A DNA stretch of 25,549 bases from Chara braunii (taxonomy: Eukaryota > Streptophyta > Charophyceae > Charales > Characeae). The notes under the pieces are model-generated. The model was not told the origin of the DNA. It did no database searches and saw only the letters and a program-made list of their open reading frames with translations. The stretch is from assembly GCA_003427395.1 (NCBI GenBank), contig BFEA01000634.1, positions 637,082 to 662,630 on the forward strand, in the 5' to 3' direction. This document shows positions 18,444 through 25,510 of this stretch, piece by piece. A program made the position numbers and the translations under genes. Within the stretch, counting starts at the first letter, position 1; each line of letters opens with the position of its first letter.

Positions 18444-19200
18444 CATGTGGACTAACGGGCCCAACCCGACTAGGCGCCAGTCTCCCGCATCCCTCTCCGT
18501 CCCTTCCCGTATAACGAGGATAGGACGCGTATCTGTGAGTGAGACATCCGAGAGGCAGTCGCAAAGATCGGTGGGAAGTACTATTTCCCTCCCGAAAACC
18601 GGTGTTCTGGGTTCGTGGGCGCCGGGTTTGTCATTGTGGATACGCACTTCCCGCCATATTCGCTGCTACTACCCTTCAACGAACTAATCGTCATTCCATG
18701 GACGGCAATGGCACCCCATTGGCCCAACACCTTGTGTAGTGATTGCCAACGTTTCGATCACTACCAGTCGAAGGGGTTCCATTACCGAACGCGGAATGAA
18801 GACGAGCACAAGGAAAGGGCCGCGGGATTGAGACCATCCACGTCGGATTCAGAATAATGTAGCGTGCGGCGTCGGGAGGTAGTGCAAAAACGGGATACTT
18901 GGCACGTGCCCGCTCCCTTCCACTCCAAATGGTGAGCCGGGACCCAGTGGGAAGTTCGTCAATACTTTTTGGATTGAATTCAAAACTCCTCCGCGTCGCA
19001 AGTCCCGCGTGCGCGAAACCCGCCAGATCGCTCACTTCGTCAGACCAACACGGGGGATTTCAGTTCCGTCTGTGTCCCCACACTCAATTTTCCAAAAATC
19101 CTTGGCACACCCCAACTTGCCGTTTTCGGGGCCTCCTTTTTTGCACCCTTAGCACTCCGAATGGAAAGCAGCGCAGGGCGTGAGGTTGGCGCGTCACAAG
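18444..19200 (+). repeat. Copy B of the uncharacterised dispersed repeat
   Basis: Same arrangement as copy A at 15540-16300: an ORF-bearing part, then a conserved terminal segment (about 19058-19198) with ATTTCAGTTC, CCAAAAATCCTTGGCACACC, GCGTGAGGTTGG and GCGTCACA. The segment between the ORF and the tail is longer and dissimilar to copy A. A 5'-truncated LINE begins almost exactly where the conserved tail ends. Confidence 0.65.
18480..18857 (+). pseudogene. Broken homologue of the twin-family ORF
   Basis: Frame 3 is open from about 18480 except for TGA at 18540-18542, and ends at the TAA at 18855-18857. The core AGFVIVDTHFPPYSLLLPF followed by ELIVIPWTAMAPHWP aligns to copy A without gaps. 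Upstream, KYYFPPENRC aligns with the region before the core in copy A. The C-terminal tails do not align. The single stop could be a decay mutation, or the true start could lie downstream of it. Confidence 0.55.
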
Positions 19201-19201
19201 C

Positions 19202-20599
19202 ATGGGCGGAACTCTTGCCTCGCCAGATCCTGAACCCCGTACCAGGGAGGAGGTCCTAGCCCAATCCGTATTTGAAAATAGCTTAATTCTTGATGGGTCA
19301 GGGAGCCCGTGGCCAGCTGGAGACAGGGCCGGGCAGTTCAGCAAATCCTGGATACAGCGGGGGGTATCCAGAGTATCAGACTTGTGGAACACAGATCTGG
19401 CCCAATGGAGATCAGGAGTAGAACTGAAAGTGATACTGCGTCACTTGAGACAGGTACCCGAGAAGGTGGAAGCTATCATTGCTAGCGTACCACACGAATG
19501 GAAGGCTATACTCAATGACCCTGTCCCATCTTACGAGGGTAGCTGGGTTCGACAATCTGACCAGTCCGGCTGTAGGGAGGTACTTAAAATATCAGGGATA
19601 TTAGACCAAGACCAAGCACTGGTTACAAAGTACTCAACGGTCTACACAAACCCAGGAAATGTCTGTTCTCTGTCAGAAGGGGACGAGGAAGTGATTAAAC
19701 TGCAGTGAGTAAAATCCATCGTTGTTTGTTCTAAAAAAATAGGCAACGAATCGCTCCGGGACTTCTGCCCGATGGACACTAAGGGGACGGACAGCCTTAG
19801 GGTTCCCCCTCTTCATTGGGGTTGGACTATGTTGGAGCCCACCAGGACAATTTGCTTGCTAGACTATACCCCGACAATAGGTTACCAAACTCAGGTCAAG
19901 TCCTGGTCAATGCCCCTTGGGGTCAGCAACAAGTGGCAGGTGGAACATAGTGAGAGAACGGTTTTGAAAGGCAGGATAAACTCCATCAAGCTTAGGAAAC
20001 TATGGCAGCAATTGAGACGTATCCCGTCAGCAAAACTAAGCAGTCTGGCCTGGCTGCAATCCCATAGAGCAGTTCCTACTGCGTGCTGGTTGGCCACAAA
20101 CAGGATGCCAATAGACACTGAATGTAGAAGATGCAAGAAGACGATGGAGACAGCAACACACCTGTGGTGGGGTTGTGTTGAGTCAAAGAGAATATGGGTA
20201 TGGTGGGCCAACCTCTGGCAGAAACACGTGGAGGATCGTATACAATGGGATGAATGTTTCGTGGTGGAAGGGCTAGTACACAACAGTGAGTCTGTAGAGA
20301 AGGGATGGGTGTACGTAGCAGGAGCATGCAGGGCGGCTATCATGCAGGTCATCTGGAAATTAAGAAATGATAGAGTTTTCAAGAACAAGTTCTACTCAGA
20401 CTGGTACATCATGAGTGCGGTCCTGGACAGTGCCAGATCCCTTATTTGGACAGACTGGAGACGGGCTAATAGAGCAAGGAACAGGAAAACAGCAACAACT
20501 AAGTTCTTCTTCACATGGGGGAGAAAGGTCAGATTACTGAAACTGAAAGCCTCCAGGATTATCATTGAACCTTGGCTGATGGGTCCAAGACCCCCTTGA
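19202..20599 (+). pseudogene. 5'-truncated LINE (non-LTR retrotransposon) ORF2 C-terminus with zf-RVT domain
   Basis: This is the C-terminal part of a LINE polymerase protein. Frame 2 is continuous from about 19202 to TGA 20597-20599, with one in-frame TGA at 19706-19708. The first segment (VSDLWNTDLAQWRSG, IIASVPHEWKAIL) is the post-thumb region. The second holds the zinc-binding domain typical of plant LINEs: C 20123, C 20132, H 20159, C 20174, spacing CX2CX8HX4C, followed by Trp-rich SKRIWVWWANLW. The catalytic RT motifs and endonuclease are absent, consistent with 5' truncation during target-primed reverse transcription. The 5' junction is at about 19195-19215, against the end of copy B. 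Confidence 0.82.
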
Positions 20600-20978
20600 G
20601 CTTGAACCCACTATCTTACTAGGTGAATTTCTGCTGTTTCTGGACTCTTCAACTCATAGGCTAGTTTTCAAGTTATAGCTGGCGCCCATTTGGGTGAAGA
20701 GGTCTTGGTTGAGGAGTCATAAATATCAGCACCGACAGAACATCCCCAGCAATTAGAGGCTTTACTCAGGAATGACGGAAGAAGGGCAGGGCACCTAATG
20801 TCTTCTGAAGCTGTCATTGGAACAAGTATTACTTGCAAGGGACGCTGGACCCGGTTTCCAGCAGGTGCAGCTCCCCACGAATAGACCGGAGCCATAGAGT
20901 GTCTGCCGGCTACTACCACCAGGGGCTCTTACCACCCTGGAGGCAGTAGTTTGGCCCTGAACGATGTTTGTCGGAAAA
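20600..20978 (+). mobile_element. LINE 3' untranslated region
   Basis: This lies between the LINE stop and the A-rich tail. It contains GGCGCCC..TGGGTGAAGAGG (from about 20681), GGACGCTGGACCCGGTTTCC and AGCAGGTGCAGCTCCCCACG (near 20840-20880), and GGGGCTCTTACCACCCTGGA (near 20922). All recur in the shorter A-tailed unit at 22067-22260, and traces occur at 24766 and 24974. It is a family-specific 3' end. Confidence 0.75.
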
Positions 20979-21032
20979 AGAAAAAAAAAGAAAAAAAAAA
21001 GAAAGAAAGGAAAAAAAAAGAAAAAAAAAAAG
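20979..21032 (+). repeat. A-rich LINE tail
   Basis: Runs of A broken by single G (AAAAAGAAAAAAAAAG pattern) immediately follow the LINE 3' UTR. The interruptions suggest an old tail or a (AnG) tail. No target-site duplication could be matched to the 5' junction. Confidence 0.85.
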
Positions 21033-21035
21033 TTT

Positions 21036-21180
21036 TTGGGTGGGTGGGGGTGTGGGTGGGCGGGCGGGCGGCCGGGCGGGCAGGCAGGCAGGCAGGCAGG
21101 CAGGCTAAGAAGACAACAAGAAAATAAAAGACAAACGAGGGTGCATGGGTGCGTGGGTGGGTGGGTGGGTGGGTGGGTGG
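21036..21180 (+). repeat. G-rich simple repeats (GGGT/GGGC/GGCA) split by an A-rich module
   Basis: 21036-21074 is (GGGT/GGGC)n with many G3 runs, 21080-21105 is (GGCA)n, and 21145-21180 is (GGGT)n. All are predicted G-quadruplex formers on the + strand. Between them, 21108-21139 carries AAGACAACAAGAAAATAAAA plus GACAAACGA, a module that recurs at 24617. Confidence 0.9.
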
Positions 21181-21852
21181 TCGAGAAGGGCAAGCCAAAG
21201 GGCCTCGCTGCACTACTCTTTGGTCAAGGAAATGCTCAGATTGACGGTACTGACTGAATGGAGGAAATCCAAGTCAAGAGCAGGTCGTGGGCTCTATTGG
21301 TTCCGAAAAGTATGGACGGAGAGAGAGTTTCTGGCATCTGTTTCGCCGGATGGTAACTTGAAGATATCAAAATGGTTAACTTAGGCCCAGGAATGGTTGT
21401 CCGAATATAGGCCAACACCGATTCCTGGGCTGTGATACGGGATTCGGTAGACAGGTTGTCTGTCTCCTAAGATTTAAGAGCCTTTGTGCTACATAGATTA
21501 AAATTAGGACACACTGTTGACTGACTGGTGTTTGATCTTGCCTAACAACAGAGGGGCTGTGTTTTTCCAGCCAGAGAATTAAGGACAGATAGGCATCTTC
21601 TACAGCAAAGGGAAAGCCCTTACTTTTACTGAGTTTCAAGGCTAATTTTTGGAGAGCATGGATTCGAGGAAGGGGCATTGGGCTCGATTTTCAGTTAATG
21701 ATAAAGGGGAGTCGTTCCCAGCAGGGACCAGATCAGAGCTGAAAGCTGAATTGGTTAATGCTGCCAGGATAACTCCGGGTTGAATTGTGAGGTCCCCGGC
21801 CTCCCTTTTATGAAGTTCACAATAAAGATAACTGCTTTCCAAAAAAAAAAAA
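21181..21852 (+). mobile_element. Polyadenylated retrocopy or LINE 3' end with AATAAA and A12 tail
   Basis: The sequence ends with AATAAA (21821-21826), 14 bases, then A12 (21841-21852): the layout of a reverse-transcribed polyadenylated RNA. Near the 5' end a short frame (about 21215-21380) reads LTVLTEWRKSKSRAGRGLYW then FRKVWTEREFLASV before a stop, which looks coding but is not assigned. GTGAGGTCCCCGGCCTC at 21786 recurs as GTGAGGACCCCGGCCTC near 24531, also shortly before an A-run, so this is a repeated family. Confidence 0.5.
21821..21826 (+). promoter_or_regulatory. Polyadenylation signal AATAAA
   Basis: A canonical hexamer 14 bases before the A12 run. The position is normal for a cleavage and polyadenylation signal captured in a retrocopy. 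Confidence 0.6.
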
Positions 21853-21868
21853 GAAATGCACAAAAAAC

Positions 21869-21885
21869 AAAAATCATGGCCGTGT
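21869..21885 (+). repeat. Left 17-bp target-site duplication
   Basis: AAAAATCATGGCCGTGT, identical to 22277-22293. The A-rich start fits the first-strand nick site preferred by plant LINE endonucleases. Confidence 0.85.
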
Positions 21886-22276
21886 TGGCACTTGGCACAG
21901 TTGGCACAGTTGAGTAACCCAGGCAGTCGATCTGTTTTGATCTATTTTGTTCATAATTGAATTCTTGAATCATTTTGAATCCTTGGTAGAATCTCAGCAT
22001 TTCGCTCAAATACCCACATAGGAAGTAGCATAGCAAGTCCGTTGGGCTAGTGGAACACGTATTTCAGGCGCCCCTGGGTGAAGAGGCCAGTGAGCTTGCT
22101 GTATTCAAGACTATATTATGATGTTTGGGACGCTGGACCCGGTTTCCAGCAGGTGCAGCTCCCCACGAATAGAATGGAGCCATCCAACCTAGGCCCTCTT
22201 CTATCTTCAGGGGCTCTTATCACCCTGGAGGCAGAAAACCGGGCTCGAACCGATGTTGGAAAAAAAAAAAAATAAA
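21886..22276 (+). mobile_element. SINE-like (or short LINE) insertion, about 391 bp, with A tail and 17-bp target-site duplications
   Basis: The direct repeats AAAAATCATGGCCGTGT at 21869-21885 and 22277-22293 are identical and flank the unit exactly, the second following the A tail (22260-22272). This is the hallmark of L1-type retroposition. The unit starts with TGGCACTTGGCACAG; TGGCACAGTTG at 21902-21912 resembles a Pol III A-box, but the B-box candidate (near 21921) is weak. The last roughly 195 bp match the LINE 3' UTR at 20681-20978. That fits a SINE borrowing its partner LINE's tail, or a severely 5'-truncated LINE. Confidence 0.75.
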
Positions 22277-22293
22277 AAAAATCATGGCCGTGT
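22277..22293 (+). repeat. Right 17-bp target-site duplication
   Basis: Identical to 21869-21885. The first As merge with the element's A tail, so the exact junction is ambiguous by a few bases. Confidence 0.85.
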
Positions 22294-22820
22294 ATCTTTC
22301 CATATTCTAGGGGAAGATTCACTCTCGTTTTGCACATTTTGAGAGTAGTGCAGCCAGGCCCAAAGAAGGCAACAAAGAAATGGCGGGCGGCCAGGCATCC
22401 AAAGAACGCTCCCAGGGGTGAAGTCCCACCGCCCAAGTTTAGTTTAGAAAACGCTTGGAGCTAGAAACAAAAAAATTAAAAAACTTTTGGCACAGTCATT
22501 TTGACATTAATAAATTCGAAACAAAAAAATTAAAAAACTGAAAAAAACGCTAGAAACAGCTTTTCTCCTTATTTTTGATGAAGTAACTCGGAGAAATGAA
22601 ACACGTCTGGCACAGTCGGAGTGAATGTCTCCGTGGAAAAAGGGTACTTTCGGTGGTGAGGGGACAGGAGGTCACCATTCGTCAAATGGACAGGGACAAC
22701 ATGGATGGCCAGATGCTTTCATTGCCCAACACAGCTGTCAGAGTTCCTCCCTTTCAGGGTGTAATGATATCTGGAAAAAAAAAAAAACGAAAGGCAAATA
22801 AGGCAGGGACCCCACGTCGG
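22294..22820. other. Noncoding interval with a 22-bp direct repeat
   Basis: The word GAAACAAAAAAATTAAAAAA + CT occurs at 22464-22485 and 22518-22539 (54-bp period). TGGCACAGTC occurs at about 22488 and 22609, echoing TGGCACAG at the start of the SINE-like unit. GGCATCCAAAGAA near 22390 recurs at 24606. A12 lies near 22776. No ORF is supported. Confidence 0.5.
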
Positions 22821-23602
22821 CGCGGTAACATTTCCAAAATGTGGTCCGCGAAATCCCACAGAAGTGCGCGGCGGTTTCTGGAAACCGAGGGGAAGTGTTT
22901 CCACTCCCCCCGCGGCCCGTTCGTACCCCCGGCCAACTAGGAATTCCATTGGCTACGGAAGGGTAGGGGGGGGGGCACCCCTTCCCTAGCCAACGGAGAG
23001 CTGCATGCAAGGAAGTGGCCGTACCTGTGAAATGTCAGAGGACCACACCACCCGCACGGGGCTTTCAAAAATAGTATCCCGAAAAAGGAAAGTTTCTCCT
23101 CTGTTTCCTTTTCGGGAAACCGATCTCCACGGACCCCCCTTGCAATGCGGACGCTGTGGGATCCCCTGCGGATGAGGCTGTCCGTTGGCGGCGGATGACA
23201 TCCGCCACGCGTGGGTATTCCAAAAATCTTACGCGCCGCTGTGGGGTCCCTCCCTAAGTTGAGAAATGTACCCTACCCTCGGTAGGGTAGTTTTCTCAAT
23301 GGAAAATGGCTTCCCGCCCAAAAGGGCCAACGCATACTACAAAACGGATTTCACGTCAAAGAAAAATTCTACAAAATGGCCAAATCTAATAGATTATTCT
23401 CCTGTATTTTGGTTACCTTAGATTCTCAATAAATCAACGGCAGAGCTCCGTCCCAGCATGCCACACGTGATAGAAAGCTCAGCGTTGAGAAAACTCAACT
23501 TCGGAGGTGGGACTTTGGGCCTCGCCACACCTACCTTGAAAATCGATTTTTTCTGGAGAGCACTCTCGAATGTCGGAATTGGAGAAAACCGGTTCGAGAG
23601 TG
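22821..23602. repeat. Array of short perfect or near-perfect hairpins
   Basis: In order: 22821-22850 (CGCGG/CCGCG plus ACATTT/AAATGT); 22872-22887 (CGGTTTC TG GAAACCG); 22889-22909 (GGGGAAGTG/CACTCCCC, one bulge); 22949-22993 (TTGGCTACGGAAGGG against CCTTCCCTAGCCAA). Then 23077-23117 (TCCCGAAAAAGGAAA/TTTCCTTTTCGGGA, one bulge); 23190-23206 (GGCGGATG A CATCCGCC); 23259-23299 (TTGAGAAA..TACCCTACC CTC GGTAGGGTA..TTTCTCAA); 23484-23499 (GTTGAG/CTCAAC); 23561-23602 (CACTCTCGAA/TTCGAGAGTG). They are not copies of one sequence. No gene is visible across the span. Confidence 0.75.
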
Positions 23603-23715
23603 GTCATCGCCACATTGCACTCGCGAAGAGGCACTCTCCACTGTTTCAGAAGAACCCCGTGATTTTTCCAGAGTTTTCACGAGGCCGCAGACGATTGTCG
23701 GTCGCGGCACACTCT

Positions 23716-23852
23716 CCATTTTCGGGCCGAAATGGATTCGCCTCGGACCGCTCTCCAAAAGGGCCACTTTGCAGGCTGGGTCTCTCGAAAAGTTCGTGAC
23801 CATTCCTCAAAGGGTCTCGCTCCACTACTATACACTATACAAAATTGTATAG
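23716..23852. repeat. Further near-palindromes upstream of the adapter insertion
   Basis: 23716-23735 is a near-palindrome (CCATTTTCGG/GCCGAAATGG with one bulge). 23835-23852 is CTATACAA AA TTGTATAG, perfect 8-bp arms with a 2-nt spacer. Confidence 0.75.
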
Positions 23853-23909
23853 TTCGGCGTCGCTCCACTAACTATACACTATACACGGGAAAACTCCGTT
23901 GTATAGTTG

Positions 23910-23947
23910 CTGTCTCTTATACACATCTAGATGTGTATAAGAGACAG
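23910..23947. other. Nextera/Tn5 mosaic-end adapter dimer (sequencing artefact)
   Basis: CTGTCTCTTATACACATCT (23910-23928) is followed directly by its reverse complement AGATGTGTATAAGAGACAG (23929-23947). The 19-mer is the hyperactive Tn5 mosaic end used in Nextera kits, and the back-to-back 38-mer is the mate-pair circularisation junction. Translation gives the familiar contaminant peptide SYTHLDVYKRQ. This is not native genomic sequence. Confidence 0.97.
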
Positions 23948-24005
<58 letters not shown>

Positions 24006-24012
24006 CTGTGTG
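23948..24012 (+). repeat. (CT)n(GT)n microsatellite trapped between adapter copies
   Basis: CT repeats lead into TG repeats and end GGGTCTGTGTG. The same composition, including GTGTGTGGGTCTG, occurs at 25283-25460. It is bounded on both sides by mosaic ends and so is probably a misjoined fragment from the microsatellite at the end of this window or a similar one. Confidence 0.85.
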
Positions 24013-24031
24013 CTGTCTCTTATACACATCT
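24013..24031. other. Third Tn5 mosaic-end copy (sequencing artefact)
   Basis: CTGTCTCTTATACACATCT, an exact 19-of-19 match to the mosaic end, followed directly by genomic-looking ATCGGCCGTGG. Confidence 0.97.
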
Positions 24032-24197
24032 ATCGGCCGTGGATAGCACTCTGCATTTGTGTATACTTCCCACTAACTATACACTATACACGGGAAAACT
24101 CCGTTGTATAGTTGTCAGAAATCGGCCGTGGATCGCACTCTACATTTGTGTATAGTTCCCAGCCTGCAAAAGTCGTTACTCGGATACTCCTCGAAGG

Positions 24198-24470
24198 GTG
24201 GTCGAAGGAGGCCGCCGTTCGACCACGAAATCGGATAGTCCGCCTGGAGTCTGGGCTGTATAGTGGATAGTAAGTGGAGCGACGGCGCAGACTATACACG
24301 AAATCTCCGTGTTTTCGTACTCTGACAGCTATACACGAACTCTCCGAAATTCTGTATAGCGGACAGTGGTGGAGCGAGACCCAAAACCGCGTCCAGGACG
24401 CTCTCCAAATTTTTTCTGACACCGATTTTGGAGAGTTGGTATGGCGATGCTTCTCCTCTCCAAATCGGTG
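24198..24470. repeat. Continuation of the hairpin-rich zone
   Basis: 24198-24226 is GTGGTCGAA/TTCGACCAC (perfect 9-bp arms, 11-nt loop). GCTATAC/GTATAGC lies near 24331-24361. 24401-24435 is CTCTCCAAA against TTGGAGAG. 24420-24470 is CACCGATTTTGGAGAG against CTCTCCAAATCGGTG, 15 pairs with one bulge. The last two compete for the same central arm, so alternative folds exist. Confidence 0.75.
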
Positions 24471-24524
24471 GTTTCGGGATAGTTGTGGCGAGGCCCTTCA
24501 CCCCAGATGTTCCATTGATCCGGG

Positions 24525-24576
24525 TAGACTGTGAGGACCCCGGCCTCGACAATTGTGAGCAATGATTTTTAAAAGG

Positions 24577-24605
<29 letters not shown>
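24525..24605 (+). mobile_element. A-tailed retroposon 3' end
   Basis: GTGAGGACCCCGGCCTC (near 24531) matches GTGAGGTCCCCGGCCTC near 21786. Both are followed within 60 bp by an A run, here from 24580 to 24605. Only the terminal segment is recognisable, suggesting a severely truncated copy of the same family. Confidence 0.5.
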
Positions 24606-24610
<5 letters not shown>

Positions 24611-24616
24611 CCAAAG

Positions 24617-24693
24617 AAGACAACAAGAAAATAAAAGACAAACGAAAAAGAAAGGAAACAAGAAAATAAAAGACAAACGAAAAAGAAAGGAAA
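24617..24693 (+). repeat. 35-bp tandem duplication of an A-rich module
   Basis: Two identical 35-bp units at 24624-24658 and 24659-24693 (each beginning CAAGAAAATAAAAGACAAAC). The first continues upstream into GAAGACAA, giving the same module found at 21108-21139 between the G-rich repeats. Confidence 0.9.
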
Positions 24694-24802
24694 CAGTCCT
24701 TGCAGTCCGGGATGGCATTGGTCGGGAGTGCTTTTCCCAGCCCTCTGTATGGCTGTGGTATATGTAAAGGACGCCAGACCCGTTTTCTGGCAAAAAGAAA
24801 CA

Positions 24803-24820
24803 GTCCTTCGGGACATCCGT

Positions 24821-24852
<32 letters not shown>

Positions 24853-24860
24853 GGCCCCTG
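24803..24860 (+). pseudogene. U6 snRNA 5' fragment (58 nt) in a chimeric retroposed context
   Basis: Positions match plant-type U6 from its 5' end: GTCCTTCGGGACATCCG stem-loop, TAAAATTGGAACGATACAGA, then GAAGATTAGCATGGCCCCTG. The ACAGAGA box (24836-24842) and AGC triad (24848-24850) are intact. Two differences from consensus sit in the 5' stem-loop and one just after it. Identity ends abruptly at CCCCTG, and unrelated GGGTTTGGGGAGCGCC follows. No plant U6 promoter elements (upstream sequence element, TATA at about -30) precede it. Immediately upstream is GGACGCCAGACCCGTTTTCTGGC, resembling the LINE 3' UTR. It is therefore a chimera and not a working gene. Confidence 0.85.
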
Positions 24861-25282
24861 GGGTTTGGGGAGCGCCTTAGCCACCCCCCCTAGAGGAGGG
24901 CAAGACTGGTGGAAAGTAGCCTTGAGACGCAATAGGTCATCCTTTTTTCATTTTTGAGGGATCTGACGTTAAGGGACACTGGACCCGAGGCCAAGTCCCA
25001 CTAGCCGTCAGAAAAGTATAGGAATGAGGACCGTTCGTGTGTGTGACACTCTTCTCAGCCGCAGATAGCAAAGGGATCCCACGGTCCTAATTTTGTTGCC
25101 ATGCAAATAGTAGGACAGTAGGTCTTTCTCACCCTCTCATTGGTCATCAACTATGCTAGGTATTCTTTCTCATCGTTGGAGGGGTTTTCAATCCTGGCGG
25201 CTGTTTTGATGGGTCAGGAATGAAAACCAGTTCGGAAATTGGTAAGGGCCAAAACTTCCCAAAAGAGTGTCTCAGTCTGAGC
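24861..25282. other. Noncoding interval after the U6 fragment
   Basis: GGGACACTGGACCCGAGG near 24974 recalls GGGACGCTGGACCCGG of the LINE 3' UTR, so part of the span may be a diverged relic. No ORF, tail or structure is convincing elsewhere. Confidence 0.4.
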
Positions 25283-25288
25283 AACCTG

Positions 25289-25328
<40 letters not shown>

Positions 25329-25510
25329 ATGTGTGTGTGTGTGTGTGTGTGTGGGCTCTCTCTCTCTCTCTGTGCATGTGTGTGTGTGTGTGTGTGTGTG
25401 TGTGGGCTCTCTCTCTCTCTCTCTGCATGTGTGTGTGTGGGTCTGAATGTGTGTGGGCACACAGGCCTGAATGTGTGTGGGTGTGTGTGGGCTCTCTCTC
25501 TCTCTCTGTG

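Larger units (their letters stand above)
23866..24160 (+). repeat. Tandem-type repeat of CTATACAC-containing units, interrupted by adapter
   Basis: A 44-bp stretch is identical at 23866-23909 and 24071-24114. The following roughly 39 bp (24032-24070 and 24121-24159) differ at 3 positions. The natural unit is about 89 bp. Each 44-bp stretch can fold (CTATACACGG against CCGTTGTATAG). The adapter begins exactly after the first 44-bp stretch, so the true copy number and order here cannot be read from this assembly. Confidence 0.75.

Noticed and set aside
22239-22248. tRNA-like B-box GGCTCGAACC in the SINE-like unit
   Set aside because: It lies at the 3' end just before the A tail, with no A-box at normal spacing; the word is also nearly self-complementary, so orientation is uninformative.
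23910-24031. A genuine Tn5-like transposon end
   Set aside because: The 19-mer is the engineered mosaic end, present back to back with no transposase nearby; library adapter explains it fully.
23732-24155. + strand ORFs spanning the adapter region
   Set aside because: Their translations contain adapter peptides and dinucleotide-repeat runs, so they are artefacts of the misassembly.
24803-24860. Functional U6 snRNA gene
   Set aside because: Only the first 58 nt are present, the 3' part and terminator are missing, and no U6 promoter elements precede it.
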